Of a stretch of 64,000 nucleotides of DNA, positions 37,431 through 48,188 are shown piece by piece. The notes below the pieces were generated by a model, which searched no databases, had not been told where the DNA came from, and saw only the letters and a list, made by a program, of their open reading frames with translations. The translations under genes and the position numbers were made by a program. The first letter of the stretch is position 1. The number at the start of each line of letters is the position of its first letter. Source of the DNA: Antitrichia curtipendula (Eukaryota; Streptophyta; Bryopsida; Hypnales; Leucodontaceae); assembly GCA_951230915.1 (NCBI GenBank), contig OX579641.1, positions 1,426,001 to 1,490,000 on the forward strand, written 5' to 3'.

Positions 37431-40400
37431 TGAAATGCCATCAAGATAATTTGGTGCCAATCTCCATGCCAACTCAGTATCAAAGTGCTTGAATAAAATG
37501 ACACTAAAATGACCTTTGCTGTCAAAAATGTGGCATGTTGTATCAAAACAGCACCAAAACAATCTAACACAACTTTTCTAATGTAGCTCCTAAATTGGAT
37601 GAGAGGTCCCAAGGCCTTCAGTTTTTTCCCACAATTTGGAGCTCCTATTTGGCTTTTTCTACAAAGTTTGCAATATCGATATAGTAATTAGTGATACCGT
37701 ATACACTGGTATTGTTCTGCAGTTGAGCCATACATGGAAAGTGGAGATTTGGATGAAAAAGGACTCTCCAATGGATGAGAAACTTACTCTCTAAGTGGAT
37801 GAAATTTTGATTGATAGAAAACGCAATTTAGTATATTCAATAATCAATAGGTTTCACCATTAGGAAATTTATTTGCCACCGACTAAAAGATTGAACTAGA
37901 GATTATCCTTCAAGAGAACCAATGGGCAACCAACACTGTAATTATATTGCCACCCACAATATAATGAACATTTAAGAAAAAATTGTGCACTTTACATGTT
38001 AGAGTAGAATGTATTCATCCCAAGATGTGAAAATAACCGGCGAGGTCTATTTTTTGGTGTTGTGGTTGTTTGCAAAAAGAGGTCAAATTCTTTTGTCCGC
38101 ATGAACGAGAATCAATACAACTTTTTGTCTCCAAGATAGTTTATCATAAAATGTAGGCACTGAAATTTGAATGGAATGACAATTTGTGGGTTTGCACATC
38201 AAAAGGTGGACATTCAAGTGATTGAAAGGCAATGGACAACAAACACTACATTGTCCTGTAATTTTATATTCTCCCCTTGTCCTTTGGCGAATGCTCCATT
38301 GAGGCACTCGGGTCGCTTTACACTACAAACGGTGGAGAAGTGCATCGGTCAAGATTGTAGGAAAATGGAGCAATATGATTGGAGCAAATTTTGTTCTTCA
38401 CTGAATTGGGCTAAGACTACGGCTAAGACTTGTTTAGAAAGAGAACCTTAAGTTTGGATGAAAAAATGACATGGCTATTGGCAAGCAACACTTTTTATTT
38501 TTGTAAGGGAAGTTCTCTAGAGGTCAAGTTTTTTGGGCAACCTACCTCCCCCCTCGACAATAAACTTGGCCTTCGAAAAACTCCAACTTCAATAAGATAT
38601 TATTTCTTGTGACAACTCTAATTGGATAGACTCCCCCTCATGTATTACTCTCTCATTGTTATGCTTAACTTTTAGTATTGTAATAGAGCTACTACTCTAG
38701 AAAACCTACAATATATTATTACTGTATATATAAACAAAGATAAAACTCATGATTCATTTCTTGTCCTACACTTATTGCAAATCCATATATTGACAATCAT
38801 TAATTATTTTATTTATTACTATACTATTATAATTGATCAAGACAAAGATTGATGACTCTTTTTTTGTAACTTCTTACGTAAATCAAATCTAAGATTGGTG
38901 AACTAAAATTGAACCCCATTGTATTTAAATGATTCTCACAAATTCAATATATATTGGATTGATGTGAAAATATCTTGAAAAATATTACCTCACAAATTAG
39001 AAAAGTAGACAAATTTTGTTAATAAATTTTATTGAATTTGAACATTGGATACAAGAGTTGTAGCTTCTCAAAGTTTATTGCAGCCTCAAATTGTACAAAA
39101 TATGTCCATGGAGAGTGTTGGCTAGTGAACTTCAATTTGTGAAGTTGTCCGGAAGACTTATCCAATTAGTATTTAATTTACACTACAACTAGTTAAGAAT
39201 TTGTAAGGCATTATTTTATTGTCTTTCTATATTGTCCAACATCTCACCGATTGCCTTAAATAACCAATCTTGGCCAGAACTTCTTAACCAACTGGTGTGC
39301 TTCTTCACTATAGTTTAAAAGTAACCCTTAGTTTCCTTGCCAATGTTGTAGACTATAGCAAAGTAGAATTTTGTGAACTTCAAGAAGGCATCACAAATTC
39401 TTGTAGGAATAGTGCGCATGAGTGATGTCATCAAAACAAAAACAAAATTCAAATTCAAAAGAGAATATCTAGGGCTTGAAATGTATGCATTCTTTGTCTT
39501 TTTTCCACATTGTAAGTGATTCCAATTGCAGTCTCCTTCTAATCTACATGAGAGTCATTTGTCATCATAATTTTTGTTTTTTGTGTTTTGGACTAATACT
39601 AGAAGACATACAATCTTTTCTTTCACTATTAGAGGATCTATTATTCAAAATGTGCCTTTGAAATCAAACTTTTCTATTCTACTCTAGATGAGTAAATTGT
39701 TATTTTACAATGGTTGAGCCTTATATAATCTCTAAATTGAGATAGACTATTTGTCAAGCTTTTATAGCACAACAATTTGCTAAAATGAAAAGCAAAGAAT
39801 TAAACATGATTTTTTGACATTTCCTTTTTAAAACCTTATCAACCCTGAAAGATTAGGAAAATTTGAGCTTAAGAAGAGGCCGCTTCATATTGCAAAAATT
39901 TGGGTGGGAAAGAGCCTTCTCAAGACACTAATTGGGCCAAAATTTGCATGATATTTGTCAATCAATGCAAATTTGCATGATATTTATCAACCCTGAAAGA
40001 TTAGGAAAATATCATGCAAATATTTGTCATGATTATCCTTTCCATTTCCACGATCTCATTTCCATTACCCAATCCATCTCCACGATTTTTGGGCTTAATC
40101 ATGGAGGATAGCTAGCACATGCCTCCTACAAATTTTCACACGCCAAGTGGCCACTATCAACTTTTAGTAGTCCTAAGTGGTGGTTGAAATGAAGATATAT
40201 GTGAACAACCTCATATTCACTTCATATTAGTATTAAAATTAGTAATAAATTCAAAGCCCTTGATAGGTTCAATTCCTTTGTAATGGCATGTGGCAATTGC
40301 AAAGTGGTTGTTAAGATAACTTTTTATGATTTAAAGACAAATGCATTGGCCCATTATTATTGTGCCTATTGGAGTGCTATTGATGTAATTATTTTTTCTT

Positions 40401-40563
40401 GTTGTGATGTGCACTTGTTATCATGATCCTCACTACAAGATGTTCCTATACTACCTTGATCAACAAGGAGACCTTAGAGGTGACTTCCTAGGCCTTGCAA
40501 AAGATTGAGTAGGTGAGAGATATGGTGGAGTCTGAAGTAGGCATGACATCGTAGTGCTTTGGG
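37431..40563. other. AT-rich intergenic DNA
   Basis: No supported gene. Plus-strand frames at 38167-38451 and 38430-38612 are adjacent and not low-complexity, but match no family I recognise. 39839-40010 contains a local duplication: AACCCTGAAAGATTAGGAAA occurs twice, next to repeats of TTTGCATGATATTTGTCA. Confidence 0.4.
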
Positions 40564-41608
40564 TGAGCCTTCAAGTTAGCACTTGGAACTCTGGGTTTTT
40601 TTTATTGCAATTCTATGTTAGTTTTTAGTTTAATTTTATGCAAAATAGCATAAAATAAGTAGTTGAGAGGGATTTGGTAGAAGTCCCTACCAATTTATTG
40701 AAGAGTCTTCCTAGAAATGTGAAAAGAATAAATACCTTGTTTTTCTATATTTAGGTCCTAGTTACGTTTCTAAAAGATTAGATTAGCATTTTCGAGAGAA
40801 GTGAGGATATGAGAGTTAGCTAGTCCTAGTGCCTTGTCCATGTGAAACTAATTGTGCATAGTGCATGTGACAACTTGGCTAAATGTTAAAGTCTATTTTT
40901 TAGGTTTAGAAGAGTCTAGATCCAATTCATAGAGAATTTGGATTAGTTATTATTAGCCTTGTAGGCAACTTTTGAATACAAACCAAAATGCAAAGCAGAC
41001 GGAGGGAGAGGTGATTGGAGCATACAAAAAGGTGCTTTTAGGATAAAAGCATGCAAAAGTTCAACATAAGAGTCGATCATCTATGACAAACCCCGATATC
41101 AGAATGATTTCTCCATTGGGTGGAAATTATACAGAGTTGCTAATTTTAGCCTCTTTATAAATAGTATATGTGGAGATTTGGTTTTGCCCTTAAGTTTTTG
41201 GAACTTCCTAGAGGTTGCCCCAAAATTTTCAAGAATTTACAAAATTCCATGATGACTCTATAAGAAGTCAACTACCTTTGAAATTGATGGTAAAGTCATA
41301 GAAATTATTCAAAGTACAATGAAATCTCACTAAAAATTAGGACAATGTTTTGTGTGCTAAATAAGCAACATGTCAAGTTTGAAGACTTTCTGATAATCAC
41401 AAGTACTAGAATTGGCAATGGCATCAAATTTAACAATAATTTACAACATGGCGGCGAGTTGACCGGCGTACCAAGAGCTTATGGTGTCCAAATGTTGAAA
41501 ATAAGGAGTCTTTTCTTACTCCCACAAACCTTTCAAACAATCCTAGCTAGTTATTTTCCTTCAAAAGTGCGAATTCTAATGGTTGGAGTTTTGACTTCTC
41601 TTTAGAAT

Positions 41609-41697
41609 CACTAGAAGAAACCCACGTTTTTTTTTATGTTCAAAATATTTTATGTCCAAATTTTAGATGTCAAAAAAACCACGGGGTTCTTCTAGTG
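41609..41697. mobile_element. 89-bp CACTA MITE with AAT duplication
   Basis: Ends are CACTAGAAGAAACCC and, inverted, CACTAGAAGAACCCC. A direct AAT flanks each side (41606-41608 and 41698-41700). Copy 2 of the host repeat has the undisturbed site (TTTAGAATTACCGTTAGTGG near 45993), so the insertion is younger than the split of the two copies. It is very short for a transposon and must have been mobilised in trans. Confidence 0.8.
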
Positions 41698-42399
41698 AAT
41701 TACCATTAGTGGTTTTTACAAGCCTAAACGGACTGGAGGAAGGGCCAAGCAATTTCTAAGATTAATTTGAATCTTTTGAACGCAATGGCGCAATTGGTTT
41801 TTAATTTCAAGTTGTTTTCTAAAAGATAGAGAGGGTCCAACAATAGGTTTGACTTTTTTAGAGTAATAAGTGATAATTCTAAGTTAATTTGTAAAATATC
41901 TTAGAGAAAATCAAAGGTTGAATTTGGTTAAGATTTCAGATCTTTTTTTTAAAAACTATCTTTGAATAAATCAAGAATATTTGGAAATCTCTTGGGGTTA
42001 TTTACATAATATCTTAGGATTAATTAGTTTAATTTCCTAAATATTTTTTGAAAAAATCCTAGGTTTTATTTAGACAAGATTTCTTTGTTAAATAAGGCTT
42101 ACTCTAGAAGGTTCTTGGATTAAACTAAGATTATTTAGAAAATATCTTAGGATAGATTAGATATCTTTGGATTAGTTAGAGTTAATTTTTGAATAAAAGA
42201 CAAAATGTCTTGTTGTAACATAGGTGGTGGGGCTTTCTAACAAGTATAAGGCTCCTCTGAGGTTTCAACCCCACCCCCACAAAACCCATTCTGCTTATTG
42301 ATACATTGTTGAAGTATGGAAGACCCACACTTCAATTTTGCTTGCCAACACTAACAAAATTGTGATTTGTAAAAACATTTGAGTTAAAAGGCTTAAGGC

Positions 42400-42613
42400 G
42401 GTGAAGCTTGACTTCACCAAAAGATTCTAAATTCAAAAACCCAACCAAACTTTGTTGTATAACAGAGTTTGGCATGATTAATTCCTAAATTTTGGTTAAA
42501 CATTGCTATGTGTACCTCATTTAGGAATTAAAACCTTGGATACCTTGAATTGATCTTATTAATCCCTAATTTCCGATTTAAACACTGTCATATGTACCTC
42601 AATTAGGCATTAA
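42400..42613 (+). other. Hairpin series in copy 1
   Basis: Four inverted repeats in a row: GGTGAAG / CTTCACC (42400-42418); CCAAACTTTGTT / AACAGAGTTTGG with loop GTAT (42445-42472); a perfect 13-bp stem 42478-42490 / 42519-42531; and a 12 of 13 stem 42559-42571 / 42601-42613. The last two enclose related loops ending in ATGTGTACCTC or its variant ATATGTACCTC. Copy 2 has equivalents at 47024-47239 with different but still complementary arms. Confidence 0.6.
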
Positions 42614-43988
42614 AACACGTTTGGGAAGAATTGGATACCATATTTTACTAGTTTAGCTTGGAATCGGTCCCGCGTGATGAAGTTTTGACCCTTAAAACCA
42701 TTTTATCTTTGAGAATTTTGGGAAAAAAACAGTCATTGGACAAGCCTTGACTTATTGAGGGCTATTTAAACCCCAAAACTAACACCAAGTTGGCTCTTTT
42801 GTTTCATTTGAATCTTTTCAAGTTGCCTTTGTTTGATGCTAAGTTGTTAGATCCCCAAATCTTTAGTTTTAGTCTTTTATAATTGATTAGTTTACCTTAG
42901 AAACCACAAAACTTTTGGTTGAATTTCAATTATTTAGAGAAAATTCCAAAAATCCCCAAAATGTTAGTTAGATTTGCTTTGTTTTAGGTAGTGAAACCTT
43001 GCTTAGATTTTAGTTGTTTTAGAAATTTACCAAAACCACCAAAAGAACCTTAGACTTAGTTAAAATTTCTTTTGTTTTGAAACATCTCTAAATCCATAAA
43101 AATTAGAATTTAGTTAGATTAAGGGCCATTCTCACCTGGCTTTATGAATTGAAAAAGAGCGGTGGTTGGAGTGGCTAGCACCGTACCTATTCGCACTGCG
43201 GCCCGCTTTTACCTGCCGAACCTACGTCACTATGTGGAGTCCTTGTTGGCAGGTGCTTAAGTGCGGTTTTCTGTGGGAGGTGTCCACTTTTCTTGAGCAA
43301 ATTTTGGCTACAACTCCTGCTTTTTCGTAGCGGCTCCATCCACCAAAAATGAAGATATGAGAGAATGTCGGGTGATTAATGGCCGTTTTTGCTAATCGCC
43401 ACTGCTGACCTGCTTTACGTAATAGCGGTTTCAGAACTTTGGGCGAGATTTTATGATTTGGCTTCCTCCAAATTAAGGAAAACCCTGATGGCGTCCATGA
43501 AGACGCGAGCGGCTACTGCTGAAGATAAATGGTCGTCTCCGACGCTCCCTCTCTATAGCAACTCTTCACACCATCGCCAATTGATCAAGTACCGCGTCTA
43601 CACTCTTCAATAATTCTACTTCTTCCTTTTCGCATTGTTGTGTTGATAATTTGATAGATTGAAGGTCCAACAGTTTACTACAGTGACTTCACCTTCTTCA
43701 GCCTTCTCGGTAAATGAACTAGTACCTCTTCTATGTTTACAATGCGGTTTTCAATGTTCGTATTCATACATTCACAGTTACTTCCATGGCCATATGATTT
43801 CCTTTGCTATGAATGGCATCATTTTCCTTTGTTTAAAGAAGCATGTCCCTGTCCCTGCTGTAAGTCAGAGTGAAGGTCTTGTTCATGACCCTTAATTTCG
43901 TTCACTGCATGAGAAACGATTATCTGACAATCCTGTTTGGTTTTGGTTTTGGGTCCGGGTTCTCACAGAAAATTGGAGAACCCACGCC

Positions 43989-44076
43989 ATGGAGAACCGG
44001 CTGACTGCCAACTACTACAATACACCCATTCGTCCCACTGCAAGGCCTGTTTGCCCTGTAGGAATGCCAGTGGCCG
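43989..44076 (+). CDS. Harbinger ORF1, candidate first coding exon
   Basis: ATG at 43989 in good context opens 29 codons, rich in Pro and Thr toward the end (PIRPTARPVCPVGMPVA), closing at a consensus-like donor (G then GTTAGT). It can be joined in phase to the acceptor GCGCAG at 44605, where 44606-44630 followed by 50364 onward continues Pro/Thr-rich (VRTPVTVRTPPTTPTPAPRP). This is composition and splice logic only; no domain lies in this part. Confidence 0.4.
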
Positions 44077-44605
44077 GTTAGTACAACTGATCCACATACA
44101 TTTTATTTTTTTCTTATTGGAAATGGCAATACTCGATGACATTACCTTATTCGCTTTCAGTGCACTTCCTCTCTCTTGTCGTCTTCATGTTAGGAATCTT
44201 CACATCACATGTCTTTGCATTAGCACCACACTTGCACAAGAAATGGAAGACTTCCCTTGCTTAAGAAGGACTAAGTGCACACCATTGATTACCATAGGAT
44301 TTGTCAATGCTTGCACTCTTTTCTTGAAAACACAATCTCTGTTGTCCTACTACTGAACTCCCACCTGTACAGCAAACCTGCACACAGAACAAACACACTT
44401 CGATGATTCTATGAGTATGTGCTTGTGGAATAGTAGAAAGAGAGTTCATGATTTAGGTGCTCACCATTATAACTAGTTTATGTTGTCTCATTGCCCGTAC
44501 CACTGACAAATCATTTGGCTGGCTGACTTCTCCAAAGGCAATCTCCCGGCAGCAATGCTTCAGCAGAAGGGACTCACTCATTACCTACCCTCTTCACATG
44601 CGCAG

Positions 44606-44630
44606 GCACTATGGTACCGCCTCCACTCCA
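44606..44630 (+). pseudogene. Harbinger ORF1 exon 2, left fragment cut by the CACTA insertion
   Basis: The exon begins after acceptor GCGCAG and is cut at the CCA target (44628-44630). It continues after the duplicated CCA at 50361-50363. An alternative frame starts at the ATG at 44598; both frames read through the junction because the inserted length is a multiple of three. Confidence 0.4.
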
Positions 44631-46538
44631 CACTATAAGAAAACCCCGTTTTTGTTGTCGTTGGACCGAAACGTGCCATGTTTGCTGAGATGTCACACGT
44701 TAAGCAGTGAACGGGTGCAAAAGAGTGAATTTGATTTGATGTTGCAAAAAACGTGTGAGATTAAGTTGAAAAACAAGTAGATGTCACCGTAGACAAAGAT
44801 GTTTTTAACGATGTTTAAAAAAACAAGCTCATGTTTTGTTGTGACATCTCAAAAAACATAAACTGCCACGTCAGCATGAAGTCCATTTTCATTATGGATA
44901 AATTACTAAAAATTACTACAGTCAATGGAAAAATATTGACCTTATATAAAAAATTTAGGAAAAAGGTGTGAGCCCTCAAGTTAGCACTTGAAGCTCTGGA
45001 TTTATTTTTCGCAATTTACTGTTAGTTTTTAGTGTTAATTCACGCAAAATAGCATGAATTAGTAGTTGAGAGGAGTTTGGTAGAAGTCCCTACCAGATTA
45101 GTGACGAACCTTCCTAAATTCATGGAAAGCACAAAATACTATGCTTTTCTATGTTTATGTCTTAAGTTCAGTGTTTTAGAGTCCATATTAACGTATTAGA
45201 GAGATGTGATGAAGTAAAAGTTAGCCAGTTCTAGTGTCTTGTCCATGTAACACTTGACATGTGAATACATGTGACATCCTGGCTAATGTGCAAGAGTCTA
45301 TATCAAGGTTTAGAAGTATCTCGATCCAATTCATATAGAATATGGATTAGTTACATGAAGACCTATAAATGTTGAAGAATATGAATCAGAATGCAAAGTA
45401 GAAGAAGGGTGAGGTGATTGGAACTTACAGAAAGGTGCTTTTAGGATAAAAGCATGCCAAGAGATCAACAGCGGAGCTAATCATCCACAACAACCCCGGT
45501 ACTAGAATAATTTCCCCCCCGGGCGGAAATTATTAAAGAATTGCTAAAATTAGCATTCTTATTGGAGGTTTGGTTTTGCCCTTGGCCTTTGGACACTTCC
45601 CAAAAGATTGCCCAAAAGTTTCGGGATTTTACAAAACTCCACGATGACTCCATGGGAAGTCAACCGCCTTTGAAACTGATGGTAATTTCTTAGAAATTAC
45701 CCAGAGTGCGGTAAAATCTCACTAAAAATTAGATTAGAGTTTTATGTATTAGATAAGCGACCTGTCAAGTTTGAAGACTTTCTGATAGTCAGAAGTACCC
45801 GAATCGGCAACGACATCAAATTTAACAAGAATTTACAACACGACGGCGAGTTGACCGGCGAGCCAAGAGCTAGCGGTGTCCGAATGTCGCAAACAAGGAA
45901 TGTTTTCTTACTATCACGAACCTTCCAAGCAACCCTAGCTAGTTAGTTTTCTCGGAAAACTCAAATTCCATTAGTTGAGATTTTGACTTTTCTTTAGAAT
46001 TACCGTTAGTGGTTTTTACAAATATTTATAGCCTGGAAGAAGGGGGTAGGGGGTCCCTTAGACTAATTGGGGTCTTCTGAACGCGATGGCGCAATCAGTT
46101 TTCAATTTGGAGTTTTTCCCTAAAAGATAGATAGGACCAGCTCTTAGTTTGACTTTTTTAGAGTAATTTGTAGTAATTCGAGGTTAATTAACAAAATATC
46201 TTGGTGAAAATCAAAGATTGGATTTAGTTAAGATGTCAAATCTTTCCTTTAAAAGCCAATTTAGATTAAACTAAGAATATTTGGAATTGACCTAGGATTA
46301 AATTGCAAAATATCTAGGTTAGTTAGGGTTATTTTCATAAAATCGTTGGGGAAAATCAAGGATTTGATTTAGGCAAGATTTCAAGGCTAATTAAAGCCTC
46401 CAAGGAACTTGCTTGAGGACCTTCCTTCCTATTAAACAAAGATTAAATGCAAAATATCTCGTAGTAGTTTAGAATTTAATTAGGTAGTTAGTTAACCGTT
46501 TTTTAACCGACGATTTACCGGGGAAGGCTTGGCTCGAG

Positions 46539-46547
46539 TATAAAAGG
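46539..46547 (+). promoter_or_regulatory. TATA box candidate (TATAAAAGG)
   Basis: A consensus TATA element set inside an inverted CTCGAG ... CTCGAG pair (46534-46539 and 46554-46559). Copy 1 has the weaker GTATAAGG near 42250. Transcription would start about 46570, just before the tandem hairpins. Confidence 0.5.
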
Positions 46548-46610
46548 CCTCTCCTCGAGGTTATCGGTACCCTCATTCTTATTTCCAAACCCTCATTTTC
46601 TTTTCTCTTT

Positions 46611-46806
46611 GGTATTGACACTCTGTCAGACCAAACCCTCATTCTTATTTCCAAACCCTCATTTGCATTTCTTGTTGGTACTGACACGCTGTCAGACCAA
46701 ACCCTTATTTTCTTGTTTTCTTGGTACCGACGCATCGTCGGACCAATTTTCATTTTCATTCTTGCTTTTATTTTGTTGTTGTACTACCAACGCATCGTTG
46801 GAGTAC
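46611..46806 (+). repeat. Four tandem hairpin units with covarying arms
   Basis: Units at 46611-46632, 46677-46698, 46723-46744 and 46781-46806 each read: outer arm, unpaired A, six-base arm, three-base loop, six-base arm, outer arm. Inner arms are TTGACA/TGTCAG, CTGACA/TGTCAG, CCGACG/CGTCGG and CCAACG/CGTTGG. Outer arms are GGT/ACC three times, then GTACT/AGTAC. Spacers are pyrimidine-rich (CAAACCCTCATT and relatives). Confidence 0.7.
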
Positions 46807-47023
46807 TTTTAAGCCAGCATTTGGCTATTTCTTTTATTTCCTTGATTTTCTTTCATTTTCTTGTGTTGTTTTGAAGGACTGGAGGGTCCCTTTAAAACAA
46901 TTTGCTTTTTTTTGTTTGAATTTGGAGGCCTAAAGCCCCAAAACTTTGAAATTTGCTTTGGATTACTTGAATACTAACACATTGTGATACGTGAACTGTA
47001 TTTGGTACTAAAATACTTAAGGC

Positions 47024-47239
47024 GGCAAAGCTTGACTTTGCCAAAAGTGTTTTAGACCAATTTCCCACTCAAAGTTCGTTGTATAACGGAATTTGAGAAT
47101 TTGGTCGCTAATGTTCGGTTAAACACTTTCATGTGTACCTCCTTTAGCGATTAAACGTTGACTTTGATTTGAAATTTTGGAAGATTCGTTTCTAATGTTC
47201 GGTTAAACACTTTCATGTGTACCTCCTTTAGAATCTAAC
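47024..47239 (+). other. Hairpin series in copy 2
   Basis: GGCAAAG / CTTTGCC (47024-47042); CTCAAAGTTCGTT / AACGGAATTTGAG with loop GTAT (47068-47097); TTGGTCGCTAA / TTAGCGATTAA (47101-47154); TTCTAA / TTAGAA with outer partial pairing (47190-47233). The last two share the loop core GGTTAAACACTTTCATGTGT, then ACCTCC. Same order and loops as 42400-42613. Confidence 0.6.
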
Positions 47240-48116
47240 TTTTGAAATACTTAAATTGGCTTAAGAAGCTCCGTTTGTCCTGGGGTTGCCCCCGTACGGC
47301 GAAGCTTTGCCCCTTAAAAGTTAAAATTTGCCATTTGAAACTCAGTTTTACTTCATACGGCGAAGCTTTGACTTGGAATCACAAAATAAGATTCTTTTGA
47401 ACCTTATTTAAAGTCCAAAGTTCGTTGTTTCATTTCTCTTTTGCGTGGACACTTGGTGAAGGTATTTTTGCCTCCAAGTGGCCATTTTGTTGCTTTTAAT
47501 TTCATCATTTATTGCTTTGTTTTCATTTCAAATTGCTAGATTTATTACTTTGAAATTTCATAGAAAATAGTTTCGTTTTAGCATTCTATATTTTCGTTAA
47601 ACTTACAAAAATTAACTTTCTTTTATATTGAATTCTAGTTTCGTGGTCATTCCCTTTTAAAGTGCTTGGTTTCTTTAAAAGTTGAAAATTCATTCCTTTA
47701 TCAGACTTTCAAAAATTCAGTCATTGTTGGATTTTCCAAAAAATTCAGTTTTGAAGGAGGTCAACCAGCCTTAGGGAACCAACTGTCGGGAACGCAGTCA
47801 AAACTGCCGGGAACACAATCGGGAACAGTCATAGGGAACGCCCGGAAACGCCGCAGGGAGCAACCAGGATGCCCAAAGACGCCCAGTGAGGACATGAAGG
47901 GGACGAGCTAGCCACTTCGGGCAGCCACAGGGAGGTTGACTCCAGGGTGGTTCAAATTCAAGCAAATCCAAGAGTTCAACTCCCAAAAATTAAGCTACAA
48001 ACTCTGCCCAGCTTTCAACAACAACAATAATAATACAACAATCAAAGGACAAAGAAGAATAAGAAGGGCGAATTCGACACGTGAAGAATTTCGACGATTA
48101 AACAACAATTAAGGCG

Positions 48117-48188
48117 ATGGAGGACAACGAGGAAATGATCATGTTCGTGTATTGCGACGACGGGACGATCGACATTCTCGATACCGAG
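48117..48188 (+). CDS. Candidate first coding exon within copy 2 (unknown protein)
   Basis: ATG in strong context (GGCGATGG) opens 24 codons of acidic, non-repetitive sequence (MEDNEEMIMFVYCDDGTID...) ending at GAG before donor GTATGA, phase 0. Stops lie in frame just upstream, so this is a true start if expressed. AT-rich, intron-like DNA follows. No second exon was found before the end of copy 2, so the fragment is probably truncated. Function unknown. Confidence 0.35.

Larger units (their letters stand above)
40564..43121 (+). repeat. Dispersed repeat, copy 1 (retroelement or gene 5' region)
   Basis: It begins TGAGCCTTCAAGTTAGCAC and is collinear, with substitutions and small indels, with 44969 onward. 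The two copies share a TATA-like segment, TGTACCTC-containing hairpins and GAAGCTTGACTT motifs. No long frame is open. The TG start and promoter-like content would fit an LTR, but no primer-binding site or CA end was identified. It is interrupted at 43122 by the Harbinger element and probably resumes at 54774. Confidence 0.55.

Noticed and set aside
43937..44356. 139-codon plus-strand frame in the Harbinger left part
   Set aside because: The ATG exon 43989-44076 in another frame, with a donor and Pro/Thr-rich continuation, fits ORF1 better; the long frame begins at a TTG and has no motif.
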